Part shown: positions 51,541-59,895 of the stretch, piece after piece
How the letters are laid out: each line of letters opens with the position of its first letter
Numbering within the stretch: position 1 is the stretch's first letter
Assembly (NCBI GenBank): GCA_964643435.1
Contig: CAZXPY010000001.1
Location: 172,916-236,915, forward strand
Source: CAZXPY01 sp964643435
Lineage (GTDB): Bacteria > Patescibacteriota > Microgenomatia > Woykebacterales > RBG-16-39-9b
Reading direction: 5' to 3'
DNA: 64,000 nucleotides
The notes under the pieces: model-generated
The model's input: only the letters and a program-made list of their open reading frames with translations
The model's database searches: none
What the model was told of the DNA's origin: nothing
Translations under genes and position numbers: made by a program

Positions 51541-52646
51541 AAAAACTTTGGTTGATACTAATTTTGTCTTTGTCTTTATTTTTATTGAGCGTTATCTTCT
51601 TTAAGGAAGATGATCGTAACAAACTACAAGACACTTCTTTTCCAGCACCTACTTTGATTCAATCGCCACGAAAAGAACCTTTGAAAGTAAAGGTCTCAAT
51701 TCCTTATTGGGATCAAGAAAGAGCGGTTAAATCATTTAAAGAGAATGTTGAAAAAGTAAATATCGTAAGTTTATTTTGGTATTTCTTAGATACAAATGGA
51801 AAAATTAAAAAATACCAAGACGCAAAAGAAGATAGGGTTCTTATTGATTTTGCCAAAGCAAACAATGTCAAAGTTGAAGTAGTAATTACTAATTTACCCG
51901 AAGACGGAAGTTGGGATTCGGTTAGGGTTGAGAAAATTTTAAAAAATGACAATTTGCGAAAAAAACATATCGATGAGATAGTAGAGCTCACTAGGAAGCT
52001 AAATTTGGATGGAGTGGATATCGATTATGAACAATTAGACACGAATTTAATGAATAATTTTTCAGCATTTATCAAAGATTTAGGAAAGGCTTTAGATACT
52101 CAAGATAAATATTTAGGAGTAGCGCTACACCCCAAAAGTGCTGACGGAACGATTGGAGAGCAAAATGGAGCAAAAGCCCAAGATTGGGAGGAGTTAGCAA
52201 AGGGAGCTGATAATCTCTATATTATGGCTTTTGGGGAGCATTGGGACGAAGGCGAATCAGGACCAATTGCTTCCTTTCCGTGGGTCGAAAGAATTGTGGG
52301 ATACGCCGAAAGTTTTGGCATTCAGGAAAAATTATTTTTGGTGATTCCTTTGTACGGCTATTCATGGCAGGCCGAAAGTGACGAGAGAGCAACAGGATTA
52401 ACATATAGCGATATCGCAAAAGTTATTCAGAAAAATCAAATAACTTTTGAGTGGGATGAAACAGCACAGTCTCCGCATTTTCACTATGATTCACAAGGAG
52501 AAAGTTACGAAGTTTGGTTTGAAAATGCCCAAAGTGTCGCCGAAAAAATTAAACTAGCGAAAAGATTTGCTTTTTCGGGTATAAGCTTTTGGCGCCTCGG
52601 TGGCGAAGATCCAAATATTTGGCCAATTGTCAGACAATACCGCTGA
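51537..52646 (+). CDS. GH18-family exported glycosidase
   Basis: 369 residues. N-terminal membrane helix (LWLILILSLSLFLLSVIFF), then a TIM barrel with SIPYWDQERA, IVSLFWYFLD, LDGVDIDYEQLD (the DxxDxDxE signature with the catalytic Glu intact), LYIMAFGEHWDEGESGP and LFLVIPLYGYSWQ. The pattern fits spore-germination-type (YaaH-like) GH18 enzymes acting on wall or chitin-like N-acetylated glycans. Last gene of the PIG-L/WbqC operon. Confidence 0.92.
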   Translation: MKKLWLILILSLSLFLLSVIFFKEDDRNKLQDTSFPAPTLIQSPRKEPLKVKVSIPYWDQERAVKSFKENVEKVNIVSLFWYFLDTNGKIKKYQDAKEDRVLIDFAKANNVKVEVVITNLPEDGSWDSVRVEKILKNDNLRKKHIDEIVELTRKLNLDGVDIDYEQLDTNLMNNFSAFIKDLGKALDTQDKYLGVALHPKSADGTIGEQNGAKAQDWEELAKGADNLYIMAFGEHWDEGESGPIASFPWVERIVGYAESFGIQEKLFLVIPLYGYSWQAESDERATGLTYSDIAKVIQKNQITFEWDETAQSPHFHYDSQGESYEVWFENAQSVAEKIKLAKRFAFSGISFWRLGGEDPNIWPIVRQYR

Positions 52647-52648
52647 TG

Positions 52649-52678
52649 TTTGCATTCAAATAAGATTTTAGATATAAT
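52649..52678 (+). promoter_or_regulatory. Promoter of the DUF218-like gene
   Basis: TTGCAT (52649-52654), 18-base spacer, TATAAT (52673-52678). Leader of about 35 bases with AAGGAGGAGA at 52701-52710. Confidence 0.75.
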
Positions 52679-52716
52679 CGTAACCCACAAAATTTAATAC
52701 AAGGAGGAGAGTCGGA

Positions 52717-53430
52717 TTGGACCAGGGAGAGATCAGACTCCGGGTTGCTCTAGAGATCACTCTATTTGAGAGGGCGCGACCAGTTGTCACACCGGATATC
52801 GATGCTGTGTTCGTGTTCAGCGGTCCTGGTACGTTTTTGTCACCTCTTAAAGGTGATAATCAGGAGGCTAAACGTTGGTCAGACCAAATCCGCATTAGTG
52901 AGGGTATTTGGCTGGTCCTTAAGGTAACAGCTTTGAGGTTGGATAAATCTGTACAGGAGATCACCAGTAATGATATAAGTCTTTTAGGACCTACCCTTAT
53001 CTACAACGGGATTCCAATCGAAAATGAGGTCTTTCGGGCTGTTTCGATTCTGCCACAATTTCCTTTACCAAAGAGCCGAATTGTATTGATAGACGAAGTA
53101 GAAGAAGATGGCAGAATGATACCAATTCGCCATACAGGAGATCAGGTAAAGAGTTTCCCATCATATCTGTTGGGAAACACTATTGTAGGTGCCGTAGCAC
53201 TTGTTTCTAATGCACCTCATTTTCCTAGGATTTTGAGGTATTTGAATAAGTATCGACCGATTCCTCACGAAAGGTTCCCGATTCGTTGTTTTCCGATTCC
53301 TTCCCGGCCAGAATTAGCAGCATTGTACGCTGTCGAGGAGGTTGAAGCGCTTTGTCGTTATTTGAAGCGTGATCAACTGTCGGAAAACCCCTATCCTGTT
53401 GGTCTGGGTTTAGATATCCTTGATAGATAG
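52717..53430 (+). CDS. DUF218 (YdcF/SanA)-like protein
   Basis: 237 residues, no membrane segment. DAVFVFSGPGTF near the N terminus and VGAVALVSNAPHFPRILRYL near the C terminus match the opening and the xHxPRxxR region of DUF218 proteins, with RHTGDQVKSFPSYLL at the middle Thr motif. The family is poorly defined; some members bind nucleotides or act in envelope functions. TTG start is set by AAGGAGGAGA. It has its own promoter and terminator and is more GC-rich than its neighbours, like pyrF-pyrE. Confidence 0.6.
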   Translation: MDQGEIRLRVALEITLFERARPVVTPDIDAVFVFSGPGTFLSPLKGDNQEAKRWSDQIRISEGIWLVLKVTALRLDKSVQEITSNDISLLGPTLIYNGIPIENEVFRAVSILPQFPLPKSRIVLIDEVEEDGRMIPIRHTGDQVKSFPSYLLGNTIVGAVALVSNAPHFPRILRYLNKYRPIPHERFPIRCFPIPSRPELAALYAVEEVEALCRYLKRDQLSENPYPVGLGLDILDR

Positions 53431-53447
53431 ACCTAATTAAATCGAAC

Positions 53448-53483
53448 ATCGCTCCCTCGCAAGATGGAGCGATTTTCTTTTCT
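53448..53483 (+). terminator. Intrinsic terminator of the DUF218-like gene
   Basis: ATCGCTCC (53448-53455) pairs with GGAGCGAT (53466-53473), followed by TTTCTTTTCT. Its tail reaches the stop codon of the convergent gene. Confidence 0.9.
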
Positions 53484-54750
53484 AACCTAGTTGTTCTTTA
53501 CGGCGGGTTGGGGGTGTCCAACGACCAGAAGAGGACCCGAAAAATCCGGGGATTATTGAACTCAACAAAATTAGCGAAACCACAAAATGCATTAAGAAGA
53601 AAAAAAGTCCGTAAAATAATAACTGCGGTTTTTTATTAATTAGACCAATTAACACACTTGTTGCGTAATCAATTAAGAACACTCCTAAAAAAATATCTCT
53701 TAAACCTAAATATTTATACGGCCCAAACTCTTGATAAAGATTTGTAAAAAAGGCTAAAAATTGGTTTTCAGGAGCAAAAAAAGGTAAGAATATATAGAGT
53801 AACAAAAAAGGTAAAAAAAGAAGAAAAATTGAATTTACTAAAACCTCAAGTGAAAAAACTCCCAGCGATAGCCAGAAAAAAGATGGCCAGATACCGTTAG
53901 CCTTAACAGTTTGGAAGAAACCAATGTTCCAACGTCGGACTTGGTTCCAATAATCTTTTAAATTATCCGGATACTGATCCCAACCAATAAGGTCAGGAGC
54001 ATAGCCAAGTTTACCCAACTTCTTTTTGTGAAATTGAAAAGCTAAATTAAAATCCTCAATTAATATCCCGGGTGTATCTATTTTAAGTTGTTTTAACACG
54101 GCACTTCGATAAATCGTGCAAAAACCGGGAATTACGTAATTTACACTGGTATATTTCCAAGTTTGGCCGTAGATTAAAAAATATTGGAGCATTCTGTTTA
54201 ACCTTTCTCGATAGGAAATAAAGTAATATTTAAGACTAGGAATCCAGTGCTGACGCCAAAATATTCTTGAGCTTGCAAAAACCGCGCCAATTTTTCGATC
54301 ATTAAAAAAGAGTAGGGCTTTTTTTACAAAGTTCTTGTCAACTTGTGTATCAGCATCAACGATAAATATTAACTTGTAACGTTCTAAAAGTCGGAAGCGT
54401 CGGAGAAGATATACTAGGGCTTTGGCTTTACCTCGGCCAGGATTTAAATAAGAAATATGACAACCCTCCATTTTTGCTCGACGATAAGTTTTATCTTTTG
54501 AACCATCAGAAACAACGTAAATTTGTTTTGAGACTAATGAAAGTTTAAGAGCTTGGATTGATCTTCTAATTACTAGTTCTTCGTTGTGAGCTGGCAGAAT
54601 AACCGCAATATCCAAAGGCTTCGTCTTCGTGCTTCGTCTTTTCTGAGATTTTAGAAATATTTTTTCGTAAAATAATCTAATTAGGCCAATAATTGACCAA
54701 AACGCAACGCTAAATCCAATTGGTAATCCGAAGGGTGATATTGGTTTCAT
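53482..54750 (-). CDS. Membrane GT2 glycosyltransferase
   Basis: 422 residues from ATG 54750. N-terminal hydrophobic segment, GT-A catalytic domain with DIAVILPAHNEELVIRRSIQ, VVSDGSKDKT, LIFIVDADTQVDKNFV (DxD), EDFNLAFQFHKKKLG and the processivity-type QVRRWNIGFFQ (QxxRW), then four to five C-terminal membrane segments. This is the layout of cellulose/hyaluronan synthase-like polymerases and PgaC-type enzymes, so it may polymerise and export a surface glycan. An in-frame start at 54831 would overlap the preceding gene heavily. Confidence 0.88.
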   Translation of the reverse strand: MKPISPFGLPIGFSVAFWSIIGLIRLFYEKIFLKSQKRRSTKTKPLDIAVILPAHNEELVIRRSIQALKLSLVSKQIYVVSDGSKDKTYRRAKMEGCHISYLNPGRGKAKALVYLLRRFRLLERYKLIFIVDADTQVDKNFVKKALLFFNDRKIGAVFASSRIFWRQHWIPSLKYYFISYRERLNRMLQYFLIYGQTWKYTSVNYVIPGFCTIYRSAVLKQLKIDTPGILIEDFNLAFQFHKKKLGKLGYAPDLIGWDQYPDNLKDYWNQVRRWNIGFFQTVKANGIWPSFFWLSLGVFSLEVLVNSIFLLFLPFLLLYIFLPFFAPENQFLAFFTNLYQEFGPYKYLGLRDIFLGVFLIDYATSVLIGLINKKPQLLFYGLFFFLMHFVVSLILLSSIIPGFFGSSSGRWTPPTRRKEQLG

Positions 54751-54754
54751 TCTA

Positions 54755-55699
54755 TTAGATCTTAGCAGAGTTAATTTTTTTAAAAGTGTATTTGAGGCCT
54801 TCTTCGAGTTTAGTTTTTGGTTTCCAACCAAGTTTTTTTATTTTTGAAAGAAGCGGTTTTCGTCTTTTAGGGTCTGAAGGCAATTCATTCAAAAATTTTA
54901 CTTCTTTTTTAGTGCCAGTTAAATCAAGTAAAACGTAAGCTAATTTTTTTATAGAGACTTCCTGATCACTACCAAGATTATAGATTTCTCCACTCGTTCC
55001 TTTTTCCATAATTAAGACCAGACCGTTAACCAAATCATCAACGTAGCAAAAAGTTCTTGTTTGGTTACCATCGCCGTAAACTTCCAGTTGTAAATTTTTG
55101 GTTAGTGCTTTAAGAAACCGAGGAATGACTCGTTGATCATTGTTATCCATATTGGGTCCATAGGTATTAAAAATTCGAGCGATTCTAACATCAACATTGA
55201 ATTTTCTAAAGTAACTAATAGCCAAACTTTCTGCAAATCTTTTACCCTCCTCGTAGGGGCTACGGAAACCGATTGGATCTACATTACCGAAATATTCTTC
55301 GCTTTGCGGAAAAATTTGAGGATCGCCGTAAACCTCGGAGGAAGAAGCTAAGAGAAAACTTGCTTTATTCTTTCGAGCAATTTCTAGTACATTGAAGGTA
55401 CCAATTGAATTAGTTAGTAACATTTCTTCTCCCAATCTTTCACAATTAGGTACTCCGGTAGGGGAAGCAAGATGATAAATTTGATCAAATCTAAATTTAG
55501 CGAGTTCTTTTATGCTCTCTAAATTAGTAATATCAATTTCGAGGAAAGTAAAATTCTTCTCTTTCAGAAGTCTAGAAACATTTTCCTTTCCGCAAGTAAT
55601 AAAATTATCAACGCCAAGAATACTTTCTCCGTCGCTAAGAAACTTTTTAGCCAGGTTAGAGCCAATAAATCCAGCGCAACCCGTAATTAAAATTTTCAT
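54755..55699 (-). CDS. NAD-dependent nucleotide-sugar epimerase/decarboxylase (UXS-like)
   Basis: 314 residues, extended SDR. ILITGCAGFIGSNLAKKFL (NAD site), IYHLASPTGVPN, SSSEVYGDP, the catalytic SPYEEGKRFAE (YxxxK), RIFNTYGPNMD and VYGDGNQTRTFCYVDDLV. The last two resemble UDP-glucuronate decarboxylase (UDP-xylose synthase). The adjacent dehydrogenase, however, looks like a UDP-HexNAc type, so the real substrate is open. One base from the dehydrogenase gene and four from the transferase gene: a three-gene operon. Confidence 0.85.
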   Translation of the reverse strand: MKILITGCAGFIGSNLAKKFLSDGESILGVDNFITCGKENVSRLLKEKNFTFLEIDITNLESIKELAKFRFDQIYHLASPTGVPNCERLGEEMLLTNSIGTFNVLEIARKNKASFLLASSSEVYGDPQIFPQSEEYFGNVDPIGFRSPYEEGKRFAESLAISYFRKFNVDVRIARIFNTYGPNMDNNDQRVIPRFLKALTKNLQLEVYGDGNQTRTFCYVDDLVNGLVLIMEKGTSGEIYNLGSDQEVSIKKLAYVLLDLTGTKKEVKFLNELPSDPKRRKPLLSKIKKLGWKPKTKLEEGLKYTFKKINSAKI

Positions 55700-55700
55700 A

Positions 55701-56909
55701 TTATATTTTATTAATTTGAGGCGAACCGTTTAGGGCATTGCGGGTATCTAGAATAGGAGTGTTTGTTTTCAGTAATTTTTCATAAGCTAGAACATCATGA
55801 TTAGTTAATAAAATAATTATGTCTTGGCTATCGAGTAGTTTCTTAGTAAGTTGAGCAGATTTATGACTGTTAAATTTAGGGACTAACGGATCGTGATAAT
55901 TTATTTGGGCACCTATTTTCGAAGCTAAATTCCAAATTTTCAAAGCTGGAGATTCTCTCAGATCGGCGATATTTGGTTTATAAGATAATCCTAATAGCAT
56001 TAATCTTAATGAACGGTTTTCCCCGTTCTTTTTCTTTTCAGCAATTTCGATTGCCCTCTTAAGGATTTTCTTTGGTCTAGTTTCGTTTATTCTTATAGCT
56101 TGTTTTACTAATTTTAGATTAATTCCCGCTTTTTCTGCAGATTCAACAAGATAATAAGGATCTACTGGTATACAGTGCCCGCCAGCACCGGGTCCCGGGT
56201 AATGAGGAGTAAAACCAAATGGTTTAGTCGAAGACGCTTTTATTACTTCCCAGATATCAATGCCTATTGATTTTGCAAAGTCAGAAATTTCGTTTACCAA
56301 ACTAATATTGACTAGTCGATAAGTGTTTTCCAGCATCTTAGATAGCTCAGCTACTTCCAAGGAAGAAACCACTACAATTTCATTTACAAAAAACTCGTAA
56401 AAGGCTTTAGTGAGTAGTAAAGACACCTCATCTATACCAGCAATAATTTTGGGAGTATTTCTAATGTTAAAATTTTCATTCCCTGGATCTATCCTTTCGG
56501 GTGAGTGGGCTAAGAAAAAATCTTTACCAACAATTTTTCCCCTTGATTGCAGAATTGGCAAAACAAGATTGCGAGTTGTTCCCGGAGCCACAGAGCTTTC
56601 TAAAATTACTAAAGAGGGCCCTTTTGAGTATTTAGCAATTTGCTCGCTGGCTACTTTAACAAAGGTGAGATCTGGTTTTCTTTTTTTTATTGGAGTGGGT
56701 ACACAAATACAAATAACATCACATTTTCTTAATTGTTTAAAATCATTCGTGGCTTTAAAATTTTTCCATTTTTTTTGGCGAAAAGTATTTATTATTGCGT
56801 CATTAATATCGAAACCAACCGTTTTTAAGCCGTAAATAGTGGTTACTTTGGCAAGATTTACACCAACGTATCCCAATCCAAGAATTCCAATCGTAATATC
56901 TTTACGCAT
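55701..56909 (-). CDS. UDP-sugar 6-dehydrogenase (WbpA/WecC-type)
   Basis: 402 residues. ITIGILGLGYVGVNLAKV (NAD site), CICVPTPIKKRKPDL, LESSVAPGTTRNLV, FFLAHSPERIDPGN, KMLENTYRLVNISLVNEI and the catalytic-cysteine loop PGPGAGGHCIPVDPYYL. The sequence around these favours UDP-GlcNAc/UDP-ManNAc dehydrogenases over UDP-glucose dehydrogenase. ATG 56909 fits the family N terminus; ATG 56936 adds nine residues and is possible because the promoter at 56975-57004 lies upstream of both. Confidence 0.88.
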   Translation of the reverse strand: MRKDITIGILGLGYVGVNLAKVTTIYGLKTVGFDINDAIINTFRQKKWKNFKATNDFKQLRKCDVICICVPTPIKKRKPDLTFVKVASEQIAKYSKGPSLVILESSVAPGTTRNLVLPILQSRGKIVGKDFFLAHSPERIDPGNENFNIRNTPKIIAGIDEVSLLLTKAFYEFFVNEIVVVSSLEVAELSKMLENTYRLVNISLVNEISDFAKSIGIDIWEVIKASSTKPFGFTPHYPGPGAGGHCIPVDPYYLVESAEKAGINLKLVKQAIRINETRPKKILKRAIEIAEKKKNGENRSLRLMLLGLSYKPNIADLRESPALKIWNLASKIGAQINYHDPLVPKFNSHKSAQLTKKLLDSQDIIILLTNHDVLAYEKLLKTNTPILDTRNALNGSPQINKI

Positions 56910-56974
56910 TATACGTTCATAAAAATTACTATTCATATTTTAAATTTGGGCAGAATCAGTAAAGAGGTATATAT

Positions 56975-57004
56975 ATTATAGTAAATATTTTTGTAAATGT
57001 TCAA
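56975..57004 (-). promoter_or_regulatory. Promoter of the nucleotide-sugar operon with flanking inverted repeat
   Basis: Minus-strand TTGAAC (57004-56999), 18-base spacer, TATAAT (56980-56975). A nine-base inverted repeat AGAGGTATA/TATACCTCT flanks it at 56963-56971 and 57042-57050. No gene lies in the 165-base gap. Confidence 0.65.
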
Positions 57005-57074
57005 TAGGCAAAAATGTCTTGCTGTTGGTATTTTTGTAAAGTATACCTCTACTATAGGGAACTCTATAATAAAT

Positions 57075-59132
57075 TTAAAGAGGATTGAGGAGATGTTTTT
57101 TCGTTACTAAATTTTTTTCGGCTAAATAAATCATTTCTCGGCTGCTGTTGAGATTATCTAAATCAACACTAACTGAATTTACTCCTAGGGTAACCAATTT
57201 TTCGATTAGATCATTATTTGCAAAATAGCTGTTTAAATTAACTAATGTAAAAATTTTATCTTGACGTAGTTTTTGTAGGTAATTTTCAGTTGCGTTAATG
57301 ATTGCCTCGTTAATTTCCGCTGAATTTATTGTGGTTAAATCATTTGTTTTAAAAATTGAAGTGACCAAACTTTCAAAATTTATCATTATACCGTCAGTTT
57401 GAAGGTCAAGAAAACCATTGCTTAAAAGAAGGTTAGACAAAAAATCAACCGAGAAAAAAATTTTAAAGCTCTGTGATCGGTGTAAGCCAAAAGTAGAAAT
57501 AAGCTGTTTTATTTTCAATAGTTCTTGAGGTGTCTTACATAAGCCCACACTAATGGACAAATTATGATGATTATAGACGTGACGGATTTTTTTTATAATT
57601 TTTAAATCCTCTTCGATTTTACTCTCCTGGGTTTTTAAATTATAGATTATCGGCCTGGGATTAAAATTCTCGCACAAAAAAGTTAGTATAGACAGCGAAT
57701 CTTCTCGAATCTCAGATTGAAAATTAATGATTGCCCCATCAAGATTTTCTTTGAAAGAATCTAGAGGCGATTCGATGTTTAAATTGGCATAAACTTTAGT
57801 AGCTGTTTTTAAACTATTTTGCTCGAATTTTATTTTTTTATTGAAATAATCTTCTGTTCTAGAGATATCCAACCCTTTTTTGCTAGGAGCACCTTTAAAA
57901 ATTTTTCCTTTAGTAGCATTTACAGTTACCAAAAAGTTTGGCTTTAAAATCTTAGTAGCTATTCTTGTACCAACAACTGCCGGTTTTCCATATTTTCTAG
58001 CAATTCTAGTGGTGTATGAGTTAGAACTACCCAGTTCAGTAACAATGCTAGAAGCTTTTTTAATCGCAAATATGAAATCTTTATTAATATCGTTTGTAAC
58101 TAAAACCTCACCCTTTTTTATTTTTTTTAGATCATTTAGATGTTTTATAATTCTTACGTATCCCCAAGTTATTCCTTGAGATACACCGGTGCCAGTCAAT
58201 AAAACGGGTAATTTATTTGCCAAGTTAGGGATAAGTTCTTTAGATTCTGCTTTTTTAGTATTAATTTTAGTAATATAGATTTCTTCACCCGCTAATGTCC
58301 ATTCTAGTGTCGGCGGGAAAAGAAAACGATTTTCGATTAATAAGCCTAACTTTGCTAGATTCAAAATTTGGCCATCATTTAATTTTTGCTTATTTTGATA
58401 AGCCTTAGATACGGGAATTTTCTTAAAATCACTCTCAATTTGAATAATTTGAGTTTGTTGAGAGTTTAATTTCTTATCGATTATTTCTAAGTTTTTTTTA
58501 GAAACAATATAACGATCCGAATTTAAAGTCTCATCGTTAGAGATTAGCTGTCCCCAGACAGCTTCGATATTTAATAACTGCCTATTTTCTTTTGCTGGGG
58601 GGAAAAATAGAAAACCAGAAATTTCCGGATCTATTGATTGTTGAATAATTAAACCAACCGTAATTTCGAGAGGATTTATTTTCCTCTTTAAAAAATAATT
58701 AAGTGACTTTTCTTCAAAAATCATTGCCCAAAATTGGGGAATTTTACTATTTAATTCGTTTTGCACCAGTGAACTATCGGGATAACTATTTAAATAATGA
58801 TCTAAATCGCGGGAAACGGAAAAAGAAACATTTATTTTCCGACTACCCAATTTTCTAAGATTTGAATTAATTTCATCTTTAATGCGGTCAGTTAAATCAG
58901 CCGCTGAAATAAATTCGGTTATTATTTTAAAATCATTTTCTTTTAATAACAGGGCGATTTTTTCTTTTAGTAAGGAATTTTCTAGAAAATTTTGAAAAGC
59001 ATTTGTAGAAATTACAAAACCGTTGGCTACGTTTGCGTTTAAGTTAATTAACTCTCCTAAAACGGCCGCTTTTTTCCCAACTAAATCTATATCCTCGTCT
59101 CTTACCTCATTTAGCCGGTAAACATTCTTCAT
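57075..59132 (-). CDS. PEP synthase/PPDK-like protein lacking catalytic residues
   Basis: 685 residues with the three-part order of pyruvate-water dikinase: N-terminal ATP-grasp-like domain (KKAAVLGELINLNANVANGF, ending PPTLEWTLAGEEIYI), a phosphohistidine swivel domain, and a C-terminal PEP/pyruvate-barrel-like domain. The swivel motif reads TELGSSNSYTTRIARKYGKP, with Tyr373 where active enzymes have the phosphorylated His of GGxTCHAAIxARE. The ATP-site sequence RSSATAED is replaced by VSFSVSRDLD. The barrel is strongly diverged. It should not carry phosphate in the normal way and is probably a pseudoenzyme. Promoter TGGACT (59182-59177) and TATAAT (59159-59154), 17 bases apart; leader without ribosome binding site. 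Confidence 0.8.
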   Translation of the reverse strand: MKNVYRLNEVRDEDIDLVGKKAAVLGELINLNANVANGFVISTNAFQNFLENSLLKEKIALLLKENDFKIITEFISAADLTDRIKDEINSNLRKLGSRKINVSFSVSRDLDHYLNSYPDSSLVQNELNSKIPQFWAMIFEEKSLNYFLKRKINPLEITVGLIIQQSIDPEISGFLFFPPAKENRQLLNIEAVWGQLISNDETLNSDRYIVSKKNLEIIDKKLNSQQTQIIQIESDFKKIPVSKAYQNKQKLNDGQILNLAKLGLLIENRFLFPPTLEWTLAGEEIYITKINTKKAESKELIPNLANKLPVLLTGTGVSQGITWGYVRIIKHLNDLKKIKKGEVLVTNDINKDFIFAIKKASSIVTELGSSNSYTTRIARKYGKPAVVGTRIATKILKPNFLVTVNATKGKIFKGAPSKKGLDISRTEDYFNKKIKFEQNSLKTATKVYANLNIESPLDSFKENLDGAIINFQSEIREDSLSILTFLCENFNPRPIIYNLKTQESKIEEDLKIIKKIRHVYNHHNLSISVGLCKTPQELLKIKQLISTFGLHRSQSFKIFFSVDFLSNLLLSNGFLDLQTDGIMINFESLVTSIFKTNDLTTINSAEINEAIINATENYLQKLRQDKIFTLVNLNSYFANNDLIEKLVTLGVNSVSVDLDNLNSSREMIYLAEKNLVTKKHLLNPL

Positions 59133-59153
59133 AATAATTTTTTAGTTAAGAAA

Positions 59154-59182
59154 ATTATAAACTTTTACCGACTCTTAGTCCA
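59154..59182 (-). promoter_or_regulatory. Promoter of the PEP-synthase-like gene
   Basis: Minus-strand TGGACT (59182-59177), 17-base spacer, TATAAT (59159-59154); about 21 bases from the -10 to the ATG. Confidence 0.6.
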
Positions 59183-59187
59183 GCCCT

Positions 59188-59868
59188 TTAGTGTCTTTCG
59201 GTCAGGTCCTCTTGAATTTTTTTTAAAAGATTCGAGGCTAAATCTTTACCACCCAATCCAAAAGCAAGACCACCAGCTAGGGCGATCATGGCTACTGCTC
59301 CGGTAAATAAGATTCTAATTAAATCTGAGGCCACTCCTAACTGCGTTAGCGCGGCTAGAACCGCAAAAATAATTATACTCCAGCGAGCTACTTGGCCAGC
59401 CAGGTTGGCGGCGTGGGCGCCGGTACCAGCCGCGGCCGCAACCACAAAATCTCTAGCGAAACGAGCGAATATTGCTCCAACTACTACGATAATTACCGCG
59501 ATTAGGACATTAGGTAAGTAGAACAATAGAGAGTTTATTAAGTTTCCTACTTGCTGCAATCCTAAAATATCTAACGTAGGAACTAGAAAAACTAGGATTA
59601 CAAACCATTTTAAGAGCTCCCCTAAAACTTTAGTGGTTGACAGCTCTTTATCAGCCTTTTTCAGAGCAAACGTGATCCCGGTTGGAGCAATAATAGACTC
59701 GGCATTAAATAAATCTAATACTTTGATCAAGAGGTTTTTAAGAACAACCCCTAAGAAAACCCCGATTAAGAAGATTACGATTGAAGCCAGAAGACTAGGC
59801 AATATAGTCGCCGCTCCTTGAAGAGATTGGGATACAGCTAAACCAACTGCATTCACAACATCTTGCAT
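59188..59868 (-). CDS. MscS-like membrane protein without the beta domain, copy 1
   Basis: 226 residues with about four or five helices. ILPSLLASIVIFLIGVFLGV starts the first TM-helix repeat, YLPNVLIAVIIVVVGAIFAR the second; the end AGGLAFGLGGKDLASNLLKK corresponds to the pore-lining helix of conserved TM-helix/MscS-family proteins, after which the protein stops, so the cytoplasmic beta and alpha-beta vestibule is absent. ATG has GGAAGGTGGTGA about five bases upstream. Tandem with a paralogue 27 bases away. Confidence 0.8.
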   Translation of the reverse strand: MQDVVNAVGLAVSQSLQGAATILPSLLASIVIFLIGVFLGVVLKNLLIKVLDLFNAESIIAPTGITFALKKADKELSTTKVLGELLKWFVILVFLVPTLDILGLQQVGNLINSLLFYLPNVLIAVIIVVVGAIFARFARDFVVAAAAGTGAHAANLAGQVARWSIIIFAVLAALTQLGVASDLIRILFTGAVAMIALAGGLAFGLGGKDLASNLLKKIQEDLTERH

Positions 59869-59895
59869 ATTTTCACCACCTTCCCGAAAAAAAAA

